Shown: one piece after another, positions 1 through 6,139 of the stretch
How positions within the stretch are numbered: position 1 is the first letter of the stretch
Layout: the number at the start of each line of letters is the position of its first letter
Assembly: GCA_026388345.1 (NCBI GenBank)
Contig: JAPLJY010000141.1
Coordinates: forward strand, 1 to 9,443
DNA length: 9,443 nucleotides
Reading direction: 5' to 3'
DNA from: Deltaproteobacteria bacterium
GTDB taxonomy: Bacteria; Desulfobacterota; Syntrophia; Syntrophales; UBA5619
The notes under the pieces: model-generated
What the model saw: the letters and a program-made list of their open reading frames with translations, nothing else
The model's database searches: none
What the model was told of the DNA's origin: nothing
Program-made: the position numbers and the translations under genes

Positions 1-92
1 GGACATGCGGATGACGTGACCGGTGTCAGAAAATCGTGCGCCCTTCTCGTGTTTTTTCTGGATTTGGAATGTCTCTTGATTGGATTTGCCAT
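1..92 (-). CDS. rpmF: Ribosomal protein L32, 5' part only (runs off the window)
   Basis: Component of the large ribosomal subunit. The 30 visible residues begin MANPIKRHSKSRKNTRRAHD and match the basic N-terminus of bacterial L32 (MA-P-K-K-SK-R---RRAHD). The gene continues past position 1, so the zinc-binding C-terminal half cannot be judged. The ATG at 92 is preceded by GAGGGG at 107-102, nine bases upstream. It lies 20 bases after the stop of yceD on the same strand, the usual yceD-rpmF order, so the two are very probably cotranscribed. In many bacteria plsX and fabH follow rpmF, but that would lie outside the window. Confidence 0.93.
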   Translation of the reverse strand, partial: MANPIKRHSKSRKNTRRAHDFLTPVTSSAC

Positions 93-112
93 AATGTGTA
101 ACCCCTCTCTCC

Positions 113-643
113 TTAAGGTTGACCCTTGAATTGTTTCAAAATGGCAAGCCGTTCATCGAGGACTTCGCCTCGACAATCGCAGCTTGTCGTATTCAGGTTG
201 ATGCCGCAGTGGGGACACAGCCCCCGGCAGGATTCCGCACACAGCGGTTTGATCGGGATCTGAAGCATGATCTGCTCGAAGATCGCCGTGTCCAGATCGA
301 TGACGTCCCCTTCATAATACGCGAAATCGAGATCCGCGGCGTTGAGTTCCACCTCCTCCTGCGAACCGGAGGGGGGAGGGGCGAACGTATATTTGAAAGC
401 GGATTGGAGTGGCAGACGGGTCATCTCCAGGCAGCGGCAACAGGGCATGTCCACAGAGGTCGTAACGGTTCCCTCGATAAAGACGTTTTCCTTCATCCTC
501 CGGGCGGTGCAGGCGATGTCGATCCGGTCAGGTACGAAATCACAGGGCGTCGCCCCGGGCAGGCTTTCCCGGAACCACTCCCCATTCCTCTCGAACTGAA
601 GGATCATCCCCCCTTCGGGGATCTTGCTGACGGTGATCTTCAA
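113..643 (-). CDS. yceD: YceD/DUF177 family protein
   Basis: A 176-residue protein of the DUF177 (YceD) family, which accompanies rpmF in most bacteria. The family has been linked to 23S rRNA or ribosome metabolism, but the exact reaction is not settled. Visible marks are the central PCCRCLE segment (about residues 67-73) and a cysteine-rich C-terminal part with Cys135, 139, 143, 146, 155 and 157 (CAESCRGLCPHCG onward), which looks like a metal-binding knuckle. Length is normal. The start chosen is TTG at 643, because GAGGG (653-649) sits five bases upstream and no in-frame ATG precedes it. A tiny ATG-TTT-TGA reading frame overlaps this start and is probably accidental. Its stop is TAA at 115-113, next to the rpmF ribosome binding site. 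Confidence 0.9.
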   Translation of the reverse strand: MKITVSKIPEGGMILQFERNGEWFRESLPGATPCDFVPDRIDIACTARRMKENVFIEGTVTTSVDMPCCRCLEMTRLPLQSAFKYTFAPPPSGSQEEVELNAADLDFAYYEGDVIDLDTAIFEQIMLQIPIKPLCAESCRGLCPHCGINLNTTSCDCRGEVLDERLAILKQFKGQP

Positions 644-706
644 AACATCCCTCTTTCGCTATTTTAAAACGCCTTCCCCAACAGGGGATGCCGTATAAAG
701 GGTCGA

Positions 707-735
707 AGTAAATTATAATTCTGCCGGATTGTCAA
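707..735 (-). promoter_or_regulatory. Possible promoter of yceD-rpmF
   Basis: A perfect TTGACA lies at 735-730 on the minus strand, upstream of yceD. At 17-base spacing the -10 hexamer would be TTTACT (712-707), which is weak. A perfect TATAAT lies at 717-712 but only 12 bases from the -35 box, too close for a normal sigma-70 promoter. The region is AT-rich and suitably placed, but the exact promoter is uncertain. Confidence 0.35.
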
Positions 736-1076
736 GTATAATTTATCTCAAACGTGACCGCTTCAGAGGCCGCCCGGTTCCGTCCGGCGACGCACTCTTC
801 ACGGGAAAGTGTTTCGGTGCAGCGGCAGGCGCGGTATGACGATCCTCTGCTTTATTTCCAATCCATTCCCTGGAACATACATAAACGGAACCGGTGGTAA
901 ATTCAAATGGAATCTTAAAAAACGCATACGATTCATGAAATGGCGTTTCCCCAGTATGATGGCGGCGGCACCCTGGTCTTTTTCTGCTATCGATGAAAAT
1001 GCAGCCGGAATCTTTTCTTAAAGCAAAGAGGCCGGAGAGGTCCGGCTAAGGCTTCGGCAGGGTTGCGAAATCCGCC

Positions 1077-1106
1077 TTGACAAAAGGTCGGGCGCGGCCC
1101 TATATG
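1077..1106 (+). promoter_or_regulatory. Likely gltX promoter
   Basis: A consensus -35 box TTGACA (1077-1082) is followed after 18 bases by TATATG (1101-1106), a four-of-six match to the -10 box. It would start transcription about 65 bases before the gltX ATG at 1180, leaving a leader that contains the repeat at 1127-1150. Placement and the perfect -35 box support it; the spacing is one base longer than ideal. Confidence 0.5.
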
Positions 1107-1126
1107 GCGAAAAACATCTTCTGAAA

Positions 1127-1150
1127 CCGGTTCCGGAGATCCGGTTCCGG
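1127..1150 (+). repeat. Direct repeat CCGGTTCCGG x2 in the gltX leader
   Basis: CCGGTTCCGG occurs at 1127-1136 and again at 1141-1150, separated by AGAT. It lies between the likely promoter and the gltX ribosome binding site. Each unit is itself CCGG-TT-CCGG, so several alternative hairpins are possible (for example CCGG-AGAT-CCGG). It may be a protein-binding site or a leader RNA structure. No T-box or known riboswitch features were seen. Confidence 0.6.
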
Positions 1151-1179
1151 TGAGAAGAAAATAACGGCAGGTGATGAAG

Positions 1180-2589
1180 ATGACCCATGAGAAGATCAGA
1201 ACGCGTTTTGCCCCGTCGCCGACGGGTTTCCTTCATATCGGCGGCGCCCGGACGGCCCTGTTCAACTGGCTTTATACCAGACGGTGCGGCGGCACGTTTG
1301 TGCTCCGCATCGAGGATACCGATCAGCTCCGCTCGACGGACGAATCGACGCAGGCGATACTGGACGCCATGACCTGGCTCGGTCTCAACTGGAACGAGGG
1401 CCCTTATTTCCAGGCGGAGAGGGTGGGCATCCACCGGGAGATGGTTCAGAAACTCATCGATGAGGGGAAGGCATACTACTGTACCTGTTCACCCGAGGAA
1501 TTGGAGGCAAAGCGGAAGAAGGCCCTCGCCGAGGGACGAAAACCCAAATATGACAGCGCCTGCCGGGACAAGGGGTTGAGCCGATCGCCGGATTCGGTCG
1601 TGCGGTTCCGCTGTCCGGAGGTGGGCGTGACGGTCATGCACGACCTGATCAAGGGAAATATCTCGTTCAACAACGAAGAGTTAGACGATTTGATCCTCGA
1701 ACGGGCCGACGGGTATCCAACGTACAACTTCGCGGTTGTCGTCGATGACGCCCAGATGGAAATTACCCACGTCATCCGGGGGGACGACCATGTGAACAAC
1801 ACCCCAAAGCAGATCCTGATCTACGAGGCGCTGGGGTACGAGGTGCCGCTGTTCGGCCATGTACCGATGATTCTCGGTTCGGACAGGGCGCGGCTCAGCA
1901 AACGTCATGGGGCGACGTCGGTGATGGCCTATCAGGAGATGGGATATCTGCCCGAGGCGCTCGTGAATTACCTGGTCCGGCTCGGCTGGTCGCACGGCGA
2001 CCAGGAGATCTTCACGATTGAGGATCTGATCCGTGCGTTTTCGCTGGAGGCGGTTGGGAAGTCGCCGGCGATCTTCAATCCGGAAAAACTCCTCTGGCTG
2101 AACCAGCATTACATCACGGCCTGTCCGGAAGATAAACTGCTGGAGCTGGCGACCCCCTTCTGGGAAAAGAAGGGCTTCGATGTATCGGACCGCCGATATG
2201 TCGCGCAGGCGGCGGAGAACCTCCGGACCCGGTCGAAGACCCTCGTGGAGATGGCCGATTCAGGCTCCTTCTACTTCCGTGAAGAGGTGGATTATGACCC
2301 GGAGGCGGCGGTGAAATTTCTGACACCGGAATATGCCGGCCATCTGGAGGCGGTTGCGGAGAGGATTCCCGGCGTAGCGGATTATACGAAGGACGGTCTG
2401 GAGGCCTTTCTGCGGTCACTCGCCGAGGAGCGGGGAACGAAGCTCAAATGGATTGCCCAAGCGCTCCGCGTCGCCCTGACGGGCAGGACGGTGAGTCCCG
2501 GGATCGACGAGGTGATGGTCATCCTGGGGAAGGAACGGGTGATCCGGAAGATCCGGCGGGCGATCGACCGGATCAAGGCTGCCGGTTGA
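1180..2589 (+). CDS. gltX: Glutamyl-tRNA synthetase
   Basis: Class I aminoacyl-tRNA synthetase that charges tRNA-Glu with glutamate in the cytoplasm. The 469 residues are the usual length. The HIGH-type signature is HIGG at 19-22, inside RFAPSPTGFLHIGGARTALF. The KMSKS-type loop is RLSKR at 238-242, in a DRARLSKRHGA context typical of bacterial GluRS. Cys101, Cys103 and Cys128 match the zinc-binding cysteines of the E. coli enzyme; the fourth position appears to be Asp130 instead of His. The C-terminal third is the all-helical anticodon-binding domain. I chose ATG 1180 because AGGTG (1169-1173) sits six bases upstream; GTG 1171 and ATG 1174 overlap that site. Whether this enzyme discriminates between Glu and Gln tRNAs, or also makes Glu-tRNA-Gln, cannot be read from the window. 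Confidence 0.97.
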   Translation: MTHEKIRTRFAPSPTGFLHIGGARTALFNWLYTRRCGGTFVLRIEDTDQLRSTDESTQAILDAMTWLGLNWNEGPYFQAERVGIHREMVQKLIDEGKAYYCTCSPEELEAKRKKALAEGRKPKYDSACRDKGLSRSPDSVVRFRCPEVGVTVMHDLIKGNISFNNEELDDLILERADGYPTYNFAVVVDDAQMEITHVIRGDDHVNNTPKQILIYEALGYEVPLFGHVPMILGSDRARLSKRHGATSVMAYQEMGYLPEALVNYLVRLGWSHGDQEIFTIEDLIRAFSLEAVGKSPAIFNPEKLLWLNQHYITACPEDKLLELATPFWEKKGFDVSDRRYVAQAAENLRTRSKTLVEMADSGSFYFREEVDYDPEAAVKFLTPEYAGHLEAVAERIPGVADYTKDGLEAFLRSLAEERGTKLKWIAQALRVALTGRTVSPGIDEVMVILGKERVIRKIRRAIDRIKAAG

Positions 2590-2601
2590 ATCCGTCCCCG
2601 A

Positions 2602-2635
2602 GCGCTGACCCTGCGGTTTTCCGCGGGGTAAGCGC
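2602..2635 (+). terminator. Strong hairpin just after gltX
   Basis: GCGCT, one G-A mismatch, then A-CCCTGCGG, a TTTT loop, and CCGCGGGG-T, closing with AGCGC. That gives about 14 paired positions starting 13 bases after the gltX stop. It probably ends or protects the gltX message. No run of T follows on the plus strand, so it is not a textbook Rho-independent terminator. Confidence 0.5.
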
Positions 2636-2669
2636 GCAAAAACGAAATGGTTTGTTCCTCTTAAGGATC

Positions 2670-2702
2670 GAAGATTCTCCGCAGCTTGCTGCGGAGATCT
2701 TC
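2670..2702 (+). terminator. Second hairpin between gltX and tRNA-Glu
   Basis: GAAGATTCTCCGCAG (2670-2684), a CTTG loop, then CTGCGGAGATCTTC (2689-2702). This is a 14-base-pair stem with one bulged base. Only AATTT follows, so its termination strength is uncertain. Placed just before the presumed tRNA-Glu promoter, it would separate the gltX transcript from the tRNA transcript. Confidence 0.5.
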
Positions 2703-2711
2703 AATTTGGCC

Positions 2712-2740
2712 TTGACAATTTCACCGGCATTCATTAAAGA
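2712..2740 (+). promoter_or_regulatory. Possible tRNA-Glu promoter
   Basis: TTGACA at 2712-2717 is a perfect -35 box. With a 17-base spacer the -10 hexamer is TAAAGA (2735-2740), only a weak match. It lies 98 bases before the mature tRNA 5' end and after the hairpin at 2670-2702. The tRNA-Leu gene near the right end also has a TTGACA box with a non-consensus -10, which adds a little support. Confidence 0.4.
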
Positions 2741-2837
2741 ACAAAGCCCCGCCATGGAAAGTGACGGTGGGGGAGCGCGACGCGGAAGCGAAACCGAACC
2801 TGGGTTGGGTTGCGAATCCCTGTCCCCAATGATCGAT

Positions 2838-2912
2838 GGTCCCATCGTCTAGTGGTTAGGACGCTGGCCTCTCACGCCGGAAACCGGGGTTCAAGCCCCC
2901 GTGGGACTACCA
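2838..2912 (+). tRNA. tRNA-Glu, anticodon CUC
   Basis: A complete cloverleaf can be drawn over 75 bases. The acceptor stem is GGTCCCA with TGGGACT, opening with a G1-U72 wobble. The D arm is GTCT-AGTGGTTA-GGAC. The anticodon arm is CTGGC-CTCTCAC-GCCGG with anticodon CTC at 2871-2873. The variable loop has four bases, the T arm is CGGGG-TTCAAGC-CCCCG, the discriminator is A, and CCA is encoded. It reads GAG codons. It lies 248 bases after gltX on the same strand, next to the gene for its own synthetase, and an AT-rich accessory patch begins immediately after its 3' end. tRNA 3' ends are common integration sites, but I found no second copy of this 3' end inside the window. Confidence 0.97.
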
Positions 2913-3251
2913 ATTATACTTTAATATCGGCATATTATGTTTCCTGTCAGAAAAGCTTGATTGGCCGGTCACCTATGAGTTCGTTTTTCAAACGCCTTCC
3001 CCAAATAACCTACCGAATAATTCGTTAATAACCGGTAATACGAATAGATAAGAGTATGTTTCGGATGAGGCTCGCCCTACAATACGGAATAGGGCAGGTT
3101 ATTTTATGCAGATTGTTGGGTATCGACGGCTCTCACACGGCTTTTGTGGGAGCGCTTTCAAAATGTGTTTTTCTGATGATGCATTCCTGGATGCTTCCGA
3201 GCAATTCATTGACATTCACTACGGCAGCCCTTTACTGTTATTAGAAGAACT
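2913..3251. other. AT-rich gap between tRNA-Glu and fic, no credible gene
   Basis: These 339 bases are visibly richer in A+T than the core genes. Elements seen: ATCGGCATATTA at 2926-2937, which recurs inverted upstream of fic; a 15-base string at 2990-3004 shared with 667-681; a TACCG/CGGTA inverted repeat in 3011-3038; GCCCTA/TAGGGC arms around 3074-3095; and a nine-pair hairpin (arms 3129-3137 and 3145-3153, one G-U). The plus-strand frames 3056-3244 and 3106-3303 have no recognisable motif, and the second runs into fic. On the minus strand one frame from about 3234 to 3026 reads about 70 codons with a single stop, which could be a decayed gene, but I recognise nothing in it. Confidence 0.55.
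2926..2937 (+). repeat. Inverted copy of the fic-flanking 12-mer
   Basis: ATCGGCATATTA here matches the minus strand of 4576-4587 exactly. Together the two copies form an inward-facing inverted repeat that encloses fic and spans 1662 bases. This copy lies 13 bases after the CCA of tRNA-Glu. Confidence 0.55.
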
Positions 3252-4466
3252 TCACCGAGACAAAGTGGGATACAGATCCGGGAAAAACCATCCCGCTGCA
3301 TGAATCGGAAACCCCAGCCGAACGTCGCCTTTCGGCGTATCCGAAACCAGCAGCCCTTCCTCGATCAGTTGTCCCAGGAGACTTCTCCCAGTCCGTTCTT
3401 TCAGGCCTGACGCTGCAATAACAGATCCCCGGGCCGTTTCGCCCTTCACCAGTATCTCCTGGAGCATCCGGGCCGACTCAACCCTCAGCCCCTTCCCCCC
3501 TGCCGGGCCGGGGATCATGATAGAGCTGCGGAGTTCTACGTACCGCCTGATGCGTTCAACCAGCTCTTCCAACCGCAGCAAGCCCCCCATATTTTCTACC
3601 TGGTCGAGACACACCTCAAGAAAGAAACGGCAAAAACAGATCAGTCCTTCATTGGACAGATTCCCCCTGCCGTCCAGGTCGTTCCAACGGGGCGCATCGG
3701 CTTGAGCAAGGGCGGACTTGTAATCGACGTTCCTGCGGGCCAGCCCCCGGCTCACCGACCAAAGGCCGAAACCGTGAATGGGAATCCGGTGAAAGTAGGC
3801 CTCGGTGAAGAGGCGCGCCACCCGACCGTTGCCGTCGAGGAAGGGATGAATCCACATTAGCCTATGGTGGGCTGCCGCGGCTGCAACAAGCTTCAACGCG
3901 CCATGATGTCTGTCCGGCGCATAAAATTCACCGAAACGGTCGAGAAACGCCTTGAGTGCGCCGTGCCCCGGTGGTTGGTGATATCCCACCTTAACGGACT
4001 TTTCACGGAGCTCTCCCGGTATGACCATGCTTTCCCTGGCCGTTTTGGGATTCTTCACGACCCGGAATTCCTCAGGCAGTTGCTGGTAAAACTCACGGTG
4101 CAGGTAACAGAGAAATTCCCGGCCGGCCATGTTGACTTCCGACTCTTCCCGCAGCTTCTTTTCCATATCCCTCTGGACGGTGATGTGGGCAACGCTTTCC
4201 ATCTGAAGATTGCGCTTGGCCGGTTCTGAATCGTACTCTTTCTGCATGGCGCGGATGATGTCATGGGGGTGGGTGTTATGCCCCTCGATCAGATTGGAAT
4301 AGTAGCTGTTGATGATCCGGAGCAGCTCCCGAAGCGCGTCGAGTGTCACGGAGTGCTGTCGGTTGCCGAGCGCGGCAGACTTTTGGAGCACCTCCAGGGC
4401 AAGGTCCTGAAGCTCATCTGCACCTTCGGGCAGGAGTGGGGTCATTTGGTGGATTTGAGAACGCAT
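3252..4466 (-). CDS. Fic family protein (predicted AMP transferase) with C-terminal winged-helix-like region
   Basis: Fic enzymes usually move AMP from ATP to a hydroxyl side chain of a target protein. The 404 residues contain the full active-site motif HPFLDGNGRVAR at 207-218, with catalytic His207 and the phosphate-binding DGNGR. Near the N-terminus, SNLIEG (57-62) fits the inhibitory S/T-x-x-x-E-G/N motif, where Glu61 would block the ATP site; this is the arrangement of class II, self-inhibited Fic proteins. Residues from about 300 (ESARMLQEILVKGETARGSV, then TGRSLLGQLIEEGLL) look like a winged helix that may bind DNA. ATG 4466 is preferred because AAGAGG lies six bases upstream; TTG 4502 would add 12 residues. 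No separate antitoxin gene is adjacent. The target is unknown. The AT-rich flanks beside a tRNA suggest horizontal acquisition. Confidence 0.9.
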   Translation of the reverse strand: MRSQIHQMTPLLPEGADELQDLALEVLQKSAALGNRQHSVTLDALRELLRIINSYYSNLIEGHNTHPHDIIRAMQKEYDSEPAKRNLQMESVAHITVQRDMEKKLREESEVNMAGREFLCYLHREFYQQLPEEFRVVKNPKTARESMVIPGELREKSVKVGYHQPPGHGALKAFLDRFGEFYAPDRHHGALKLVAAAAAHHRLMWIHPFLDGNGRVARLFTEAYFHRIPIHGFGLWSVSRGLARRNVDYKSALAQADAPRWNDLDGRGNLSNEGLICFCRFFLEVCLDQVENMGGLLRLEELVERIRRYVELRSSIMIPGPAGGKGLRVESARMLQEILVKGETARGSVIAASGLKERTGRSLLGQLIEEGLLVSDTPKGDVRLGFPIHAAGWFFPDLYPTLSR

Positions 4467-4480
4467 ATTTGGCCTCTTAT

Positions 4481-4499
4481 TGCCGATATATTTGCCGGT
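4481..4499 (-). promoter_or_regulatory. Operator-like pair of ATCGGCA repeats in the fic leader
   Basis: On the minus strand this reads ACCGGCA-AATAT-ATCGGCA: two seven-base units, one with a single change, starting 12 bases apart (just over one helical turn). It lies between the presumed fic promoter and the ribosome binding site, a good place for a repressor. The second pair at 4569-4587 has the same unit, orientation and spacing. The Fic C-terminal helix-turn-helix-like region makes autoregulation possible, but this is inference. Confidence 0.5.
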
Positions 4500-4534
4500 C
4501 AATAGTCTGTAAATAATACATGATTACGAGGAAG

Positions 4535-4540
4535 ATTATA
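4535..4540 (-). promoter_or_regulatory. Probable -10 box of fic
   Basis: A perfect TATAAT on the minus strand, about 70 bases before the fic ATG, in a very AT-rich stretch. The best -35 candidate is TTGCAT (4561-4556), but its spacer is only 15 bases. The two ATCGGCA pairs lie on either side of this box. Confidence 0.45.
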
Positions 4541-4568
4541 CTATAATAAAGTTTAATGCAATATTTTT

Positions 4569-4587
4569 TGCCGATTAATATGCCGAT
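4569..4587 (-). promoter_or_regulatory. Second operator-like ATCGGCA pair upstream of the fic promoter
   Basis: Minus-strand sequence ATCGGCA-TATTA-ATCGGCA: two identical units 12 bases apart. Its first 12 bases, ATCGGCATATTA, occur exactly on the plus strand at 2926-2937, on the other side of fic and facing it. The pair lies just upstream of the presumed -35 region. It could be an operator, or part of an end of an inserted unit. Confidence 0.5.
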
Positions 4588-4819
4588 GTACGGAATCGTA
4601 TCATTGGTGCATTTGTCTTTCCTAAAAAATGCAATCAATATTGCCTTATCCTGGGATGTAAAGAGCATGGCGACGGGCATAATGCGTGGTTGCTGGCGAT
4701 AATCGGATGGGATCGCCTTCATGGCTGGAGGGAAAGAACCTCAGTATCGATATTTACACTCCCGATAGAGCTTTATGAGATAATCTCATTCCTATCCGGC
4801 AATATTGAGTGTGGCCATC

Positions 4820-5269
4820 TCAAGTCCTTTCTTTGTTGAGGGCATCGAAACGCGAGCGGATCTCCTCCACGCGCCTGCGGTTCACGCCGAGATCGGAATA
4901 TCCGACACGGGACGCCGACCGCACGTGGATCGTCTTCGTCCCGTCGTCCAAGAGAAACTCCACGTCGTCGACGAAGCGGAAGAAGGCGGAGGTAAATTCC
5001 GCATGAAGATACCGCTCCTCGGCCGCGACGATGCGGGCCCGCTTCATGCCCGAAACCGCCTCGACGAGTCGTTCCCTGGCCTTCTCGGCCGTCCCCTCGT
5101 ACCGGAGGGGATCGATGGCGTGCCTCCGGTCGGCGCTTTGCGAGGAGACGCAGTTGGGCGAATCGGGACAAGCGGCGAGTCTGCCGACGGTAACCCCCAT
5201 CTGGGAGTGGCGGTTTCCCGAACATCCGACCATCATCACGACGAGGCAAAGCAGCCAGTATCTGGACAT
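4820..5269 (-). CDS. DUF1499 family lipoprotein
   Basis: A 149-residue protein of unknown function. It starts with a lipoprotein signal peptide: MSRYW, a hydrophobic stretch LLCLVVMM, then lipobox MVGC with Cys16 as the presumed lipidated residue. Mature residue 2 is Ser, so the protein probably goes to the outer membrane. The DUF1499 marks are ACPDSPNCVSS (33-43), with a conserved Cys pair, and the later blocks EFTSAFFRFVDDVEF and HVRSASRVGYSDLGVNRRR. ATG 5269 is clearly the start: AAGGAGG (5280-5274) is four bases upstream, and an upstream extension in the same frame lacks any such signal. The gene diverges from the PNPOx-like gene across a 223-base gap that probably holds promoters for both. 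Met at lipobox position -3 is slightly unusual. Confidence 0.88.
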   Translation of the reverse strand: MSRYWLLCLVVMMVGCSGNRHSQMGVTVGRLAACPDSPNCVSSQSADRRHAIDPLRYEGTAEKARERLVEAVSGMKRARIVAAEERYLHAEFTSAFFRFVDDVEFLLDDGTKTIHVRSASRVGYSDLGVNRRRVEEIRSRFDALNKERT

Positions 5270-5492
5270 CAGACCTCCTTCGTTACTTATTAACACAGAT
5301 GGCTCTATGCAATCCATTGACTTTATGAATCCATTTGATGCGAATCGATGGTTTTTGCCGGTCATGGCGCCGTCCGTTTCGTCCGCACCCGGAGCTTGTG
5401 TTCCGGGCGGCGCCGGTGTAGAAGAGGACGGCTTCCGTCAGTAGATGAACGGGAAAGCCGATGGCGTGTCAGGCAAAAGAAAGGAGCCCGTG

Positions 5493-5930
5493 ATGCTCGA
5501 AGCGATCAAAACCCTGATCAAAAGCATGGATGTCTGCGTGTTGTCCACCGTCTTCGGCGGAGAGCCGCACTGTTCGCTGATGTCCTATGTAACCGACGAC
5601 ACGTGCGGGGAGTTTTACATGATTACCCTCACAGGGACGAAGAAATACCGGAATCTCGAGGGCAACAGCGCCGTGAGCCTCCTGATCGACACCCGGGAAG
5701 AGGATGTCGATCGCAGGCGTAAGGATATTCGGGCCCTCACCGTCAGCGGCGTCTTTCAAAAACTGGAGGACCCGTTGGAGGAGGAGAGGATCCTCCGGCA
5801 ATTGCTGGAGAGGCATTCGTACCTCAAGGAGTTTGCCGAGAGCGGCAAGGCGAAGATCTTCGCTGTTCGGGCGAAGGCCTTTCAACTGCTCGACGGTGTG
5901 AGCCGGTCCCACTTCGAGGAGGTCGACTAA
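5493..5930 (+). CDS. Pyridoxamine 5'-phosphate oxidase-like (FMN-binding split barrel) protein
   Basis: A 145-residue protein that looks like the small PNPOx-like flavoproteins. It shows the opening helix MLEAIKTLIKSM, a first strand VCVLSTV, the segment PHCSLMSYV, then MITLTGTKKYRNLEGN, where Thr49/Lys50/Lys51 fit the usual FMN phosphate-binding site, and finally AVSLLIDTR. The C-terminal half has a helix and a last strand (KIFAVRAKAFQLLDG). Such proteins bind FMN, F420 or heme; the substrate cannot be told, and true pyridoxal phosphate synthesis is unlikely at this size. AAGGAG (5481-5486) six bases before ATG 5493 fixes the start; the in-frame ATG at 5445 has no such site. It is on the same strand as the ferredoxin-GMC pair but 209 bases away, with a weak terminator between. 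Confidence 0.8.
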   Translation: MLEAIKTLIKSMDVCVLSTVFGGEPHCSLMSYVTDDTCGEFYMITLTGTKKYRNLEGNSAVSLLIDTREEDVDRRRKDIRALTVSGVFQKLEDPLEEERILRQLLERHSYLKEFAESGKAKIFAVRAKAFQLLDGVSRSHFEEVD

Positions 5931-6049
5931 AGGAACGCCGGAGATCCATCAACGTGACGGAGACGATCCTTCGGCCGAGCGCAAGGGGAAGCTGCCCGGA
6001 CGATGTCGCGGATCTTTTGTCGCTGAAAAAGAAAGGAAGACGATCGGTG

Positions 6050-6068
6050 CCCGGGATCACCGGGTTTT
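6050..6068 (+). terminator. Weak Rho-independent-type terminator after the PNPOx-like gene
   Basis: CCCGG (6050-6054), loop GATCA, CCGGG (6060-6064), followed by TTTT (6065-6068). The stem has only five G-C pairs and the T run is short. It may end part of the transcription before the ferredoxin gene. Confidence 0.4.
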
Positions 6069-6139
6069 GAGGAAAGACTCGGATCGTCCCGATGTGCGGC
6101 CTTTGACATTCCGTTGATGAACTCCATCCTGGTCTGAAA

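Larger units (their letters stand above)
644..1179. other. Gap between yceD and gltX without a credible gene
   Basis: These 536 bases separate the divergent yceD and gltX genes. The only plus-strand frame of any length (809-1021, 70 residues) has no recognisable motif or convincing ribosome binding site, so I do not call it. Visible elements are the AT-rich promoter zone for yceD near 707-735, a hairpin with arms GCCGGA (1031-1036) and TCCGGC (1041-1046) around GAGG, the gltX promoter near 1077-1106, and a 10-base direct repeat in the gltX leader. The composition from about 840 to 1010 is less GC-rich than the genes around it. It could be decayed sequence, but nothing shows what it came from. 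Confidence 0.6.
4467..4819. other. AT-rich gap between DUF1499 gene and fic
   Basis: These 353 bases hold the fic promoter zone and its two repeat pairs (4467-4590). From 4590 to 4819 I see no gene. The minus-strand frame starting near 4722 lacks a ribosome binding site, overlaps the repeats and has no recognisable motif. A near-perfect palindrome, ATGAGAT-A-ATCTCAT, lies at 4775-4789, about 30 bases downstream of the DUF1499 stop. It could be a protein-binding site or a weak 3' hairpin; no T run is attached. Its A+T content is close to that of the gap on the other side of fic. Confidence 0.55.

Noticed and set aside
119..667. 182-codon open frame on the plus strand opposite yceD
   Set aside because: Shadow of yceD, whose DUF177 motifs and link to rpmF are clear.
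809..1021. 70-codon plus-strand frame before gltX
   Set aside because: No motif, no good ribosome binding site, and no coding-like composition. Possibly decayed sequence.
2768..2829. Possible degenerate tRNA before tRNA-Glu (GGGTTGCGAATCCC with flanking GGGGGA/TCCCC)
   Set aside because: The T-loop-like part has an extra base and no anticodon or D arm can be drawn.
2926..2945. Resemblance of CATATTATGTT to half of a Xer dif site
   Set aside because: Only one arm matches and there is no six-base centre with a second arm, so it does not qualify as a dif-like attachment site.
4477..4722. 81-codon minus-strand frame upstream of fic
   Set aside because: No ribosome binding site; it runs through the promoter and operator-like repeats of fic, and nothing in it is recognisable.
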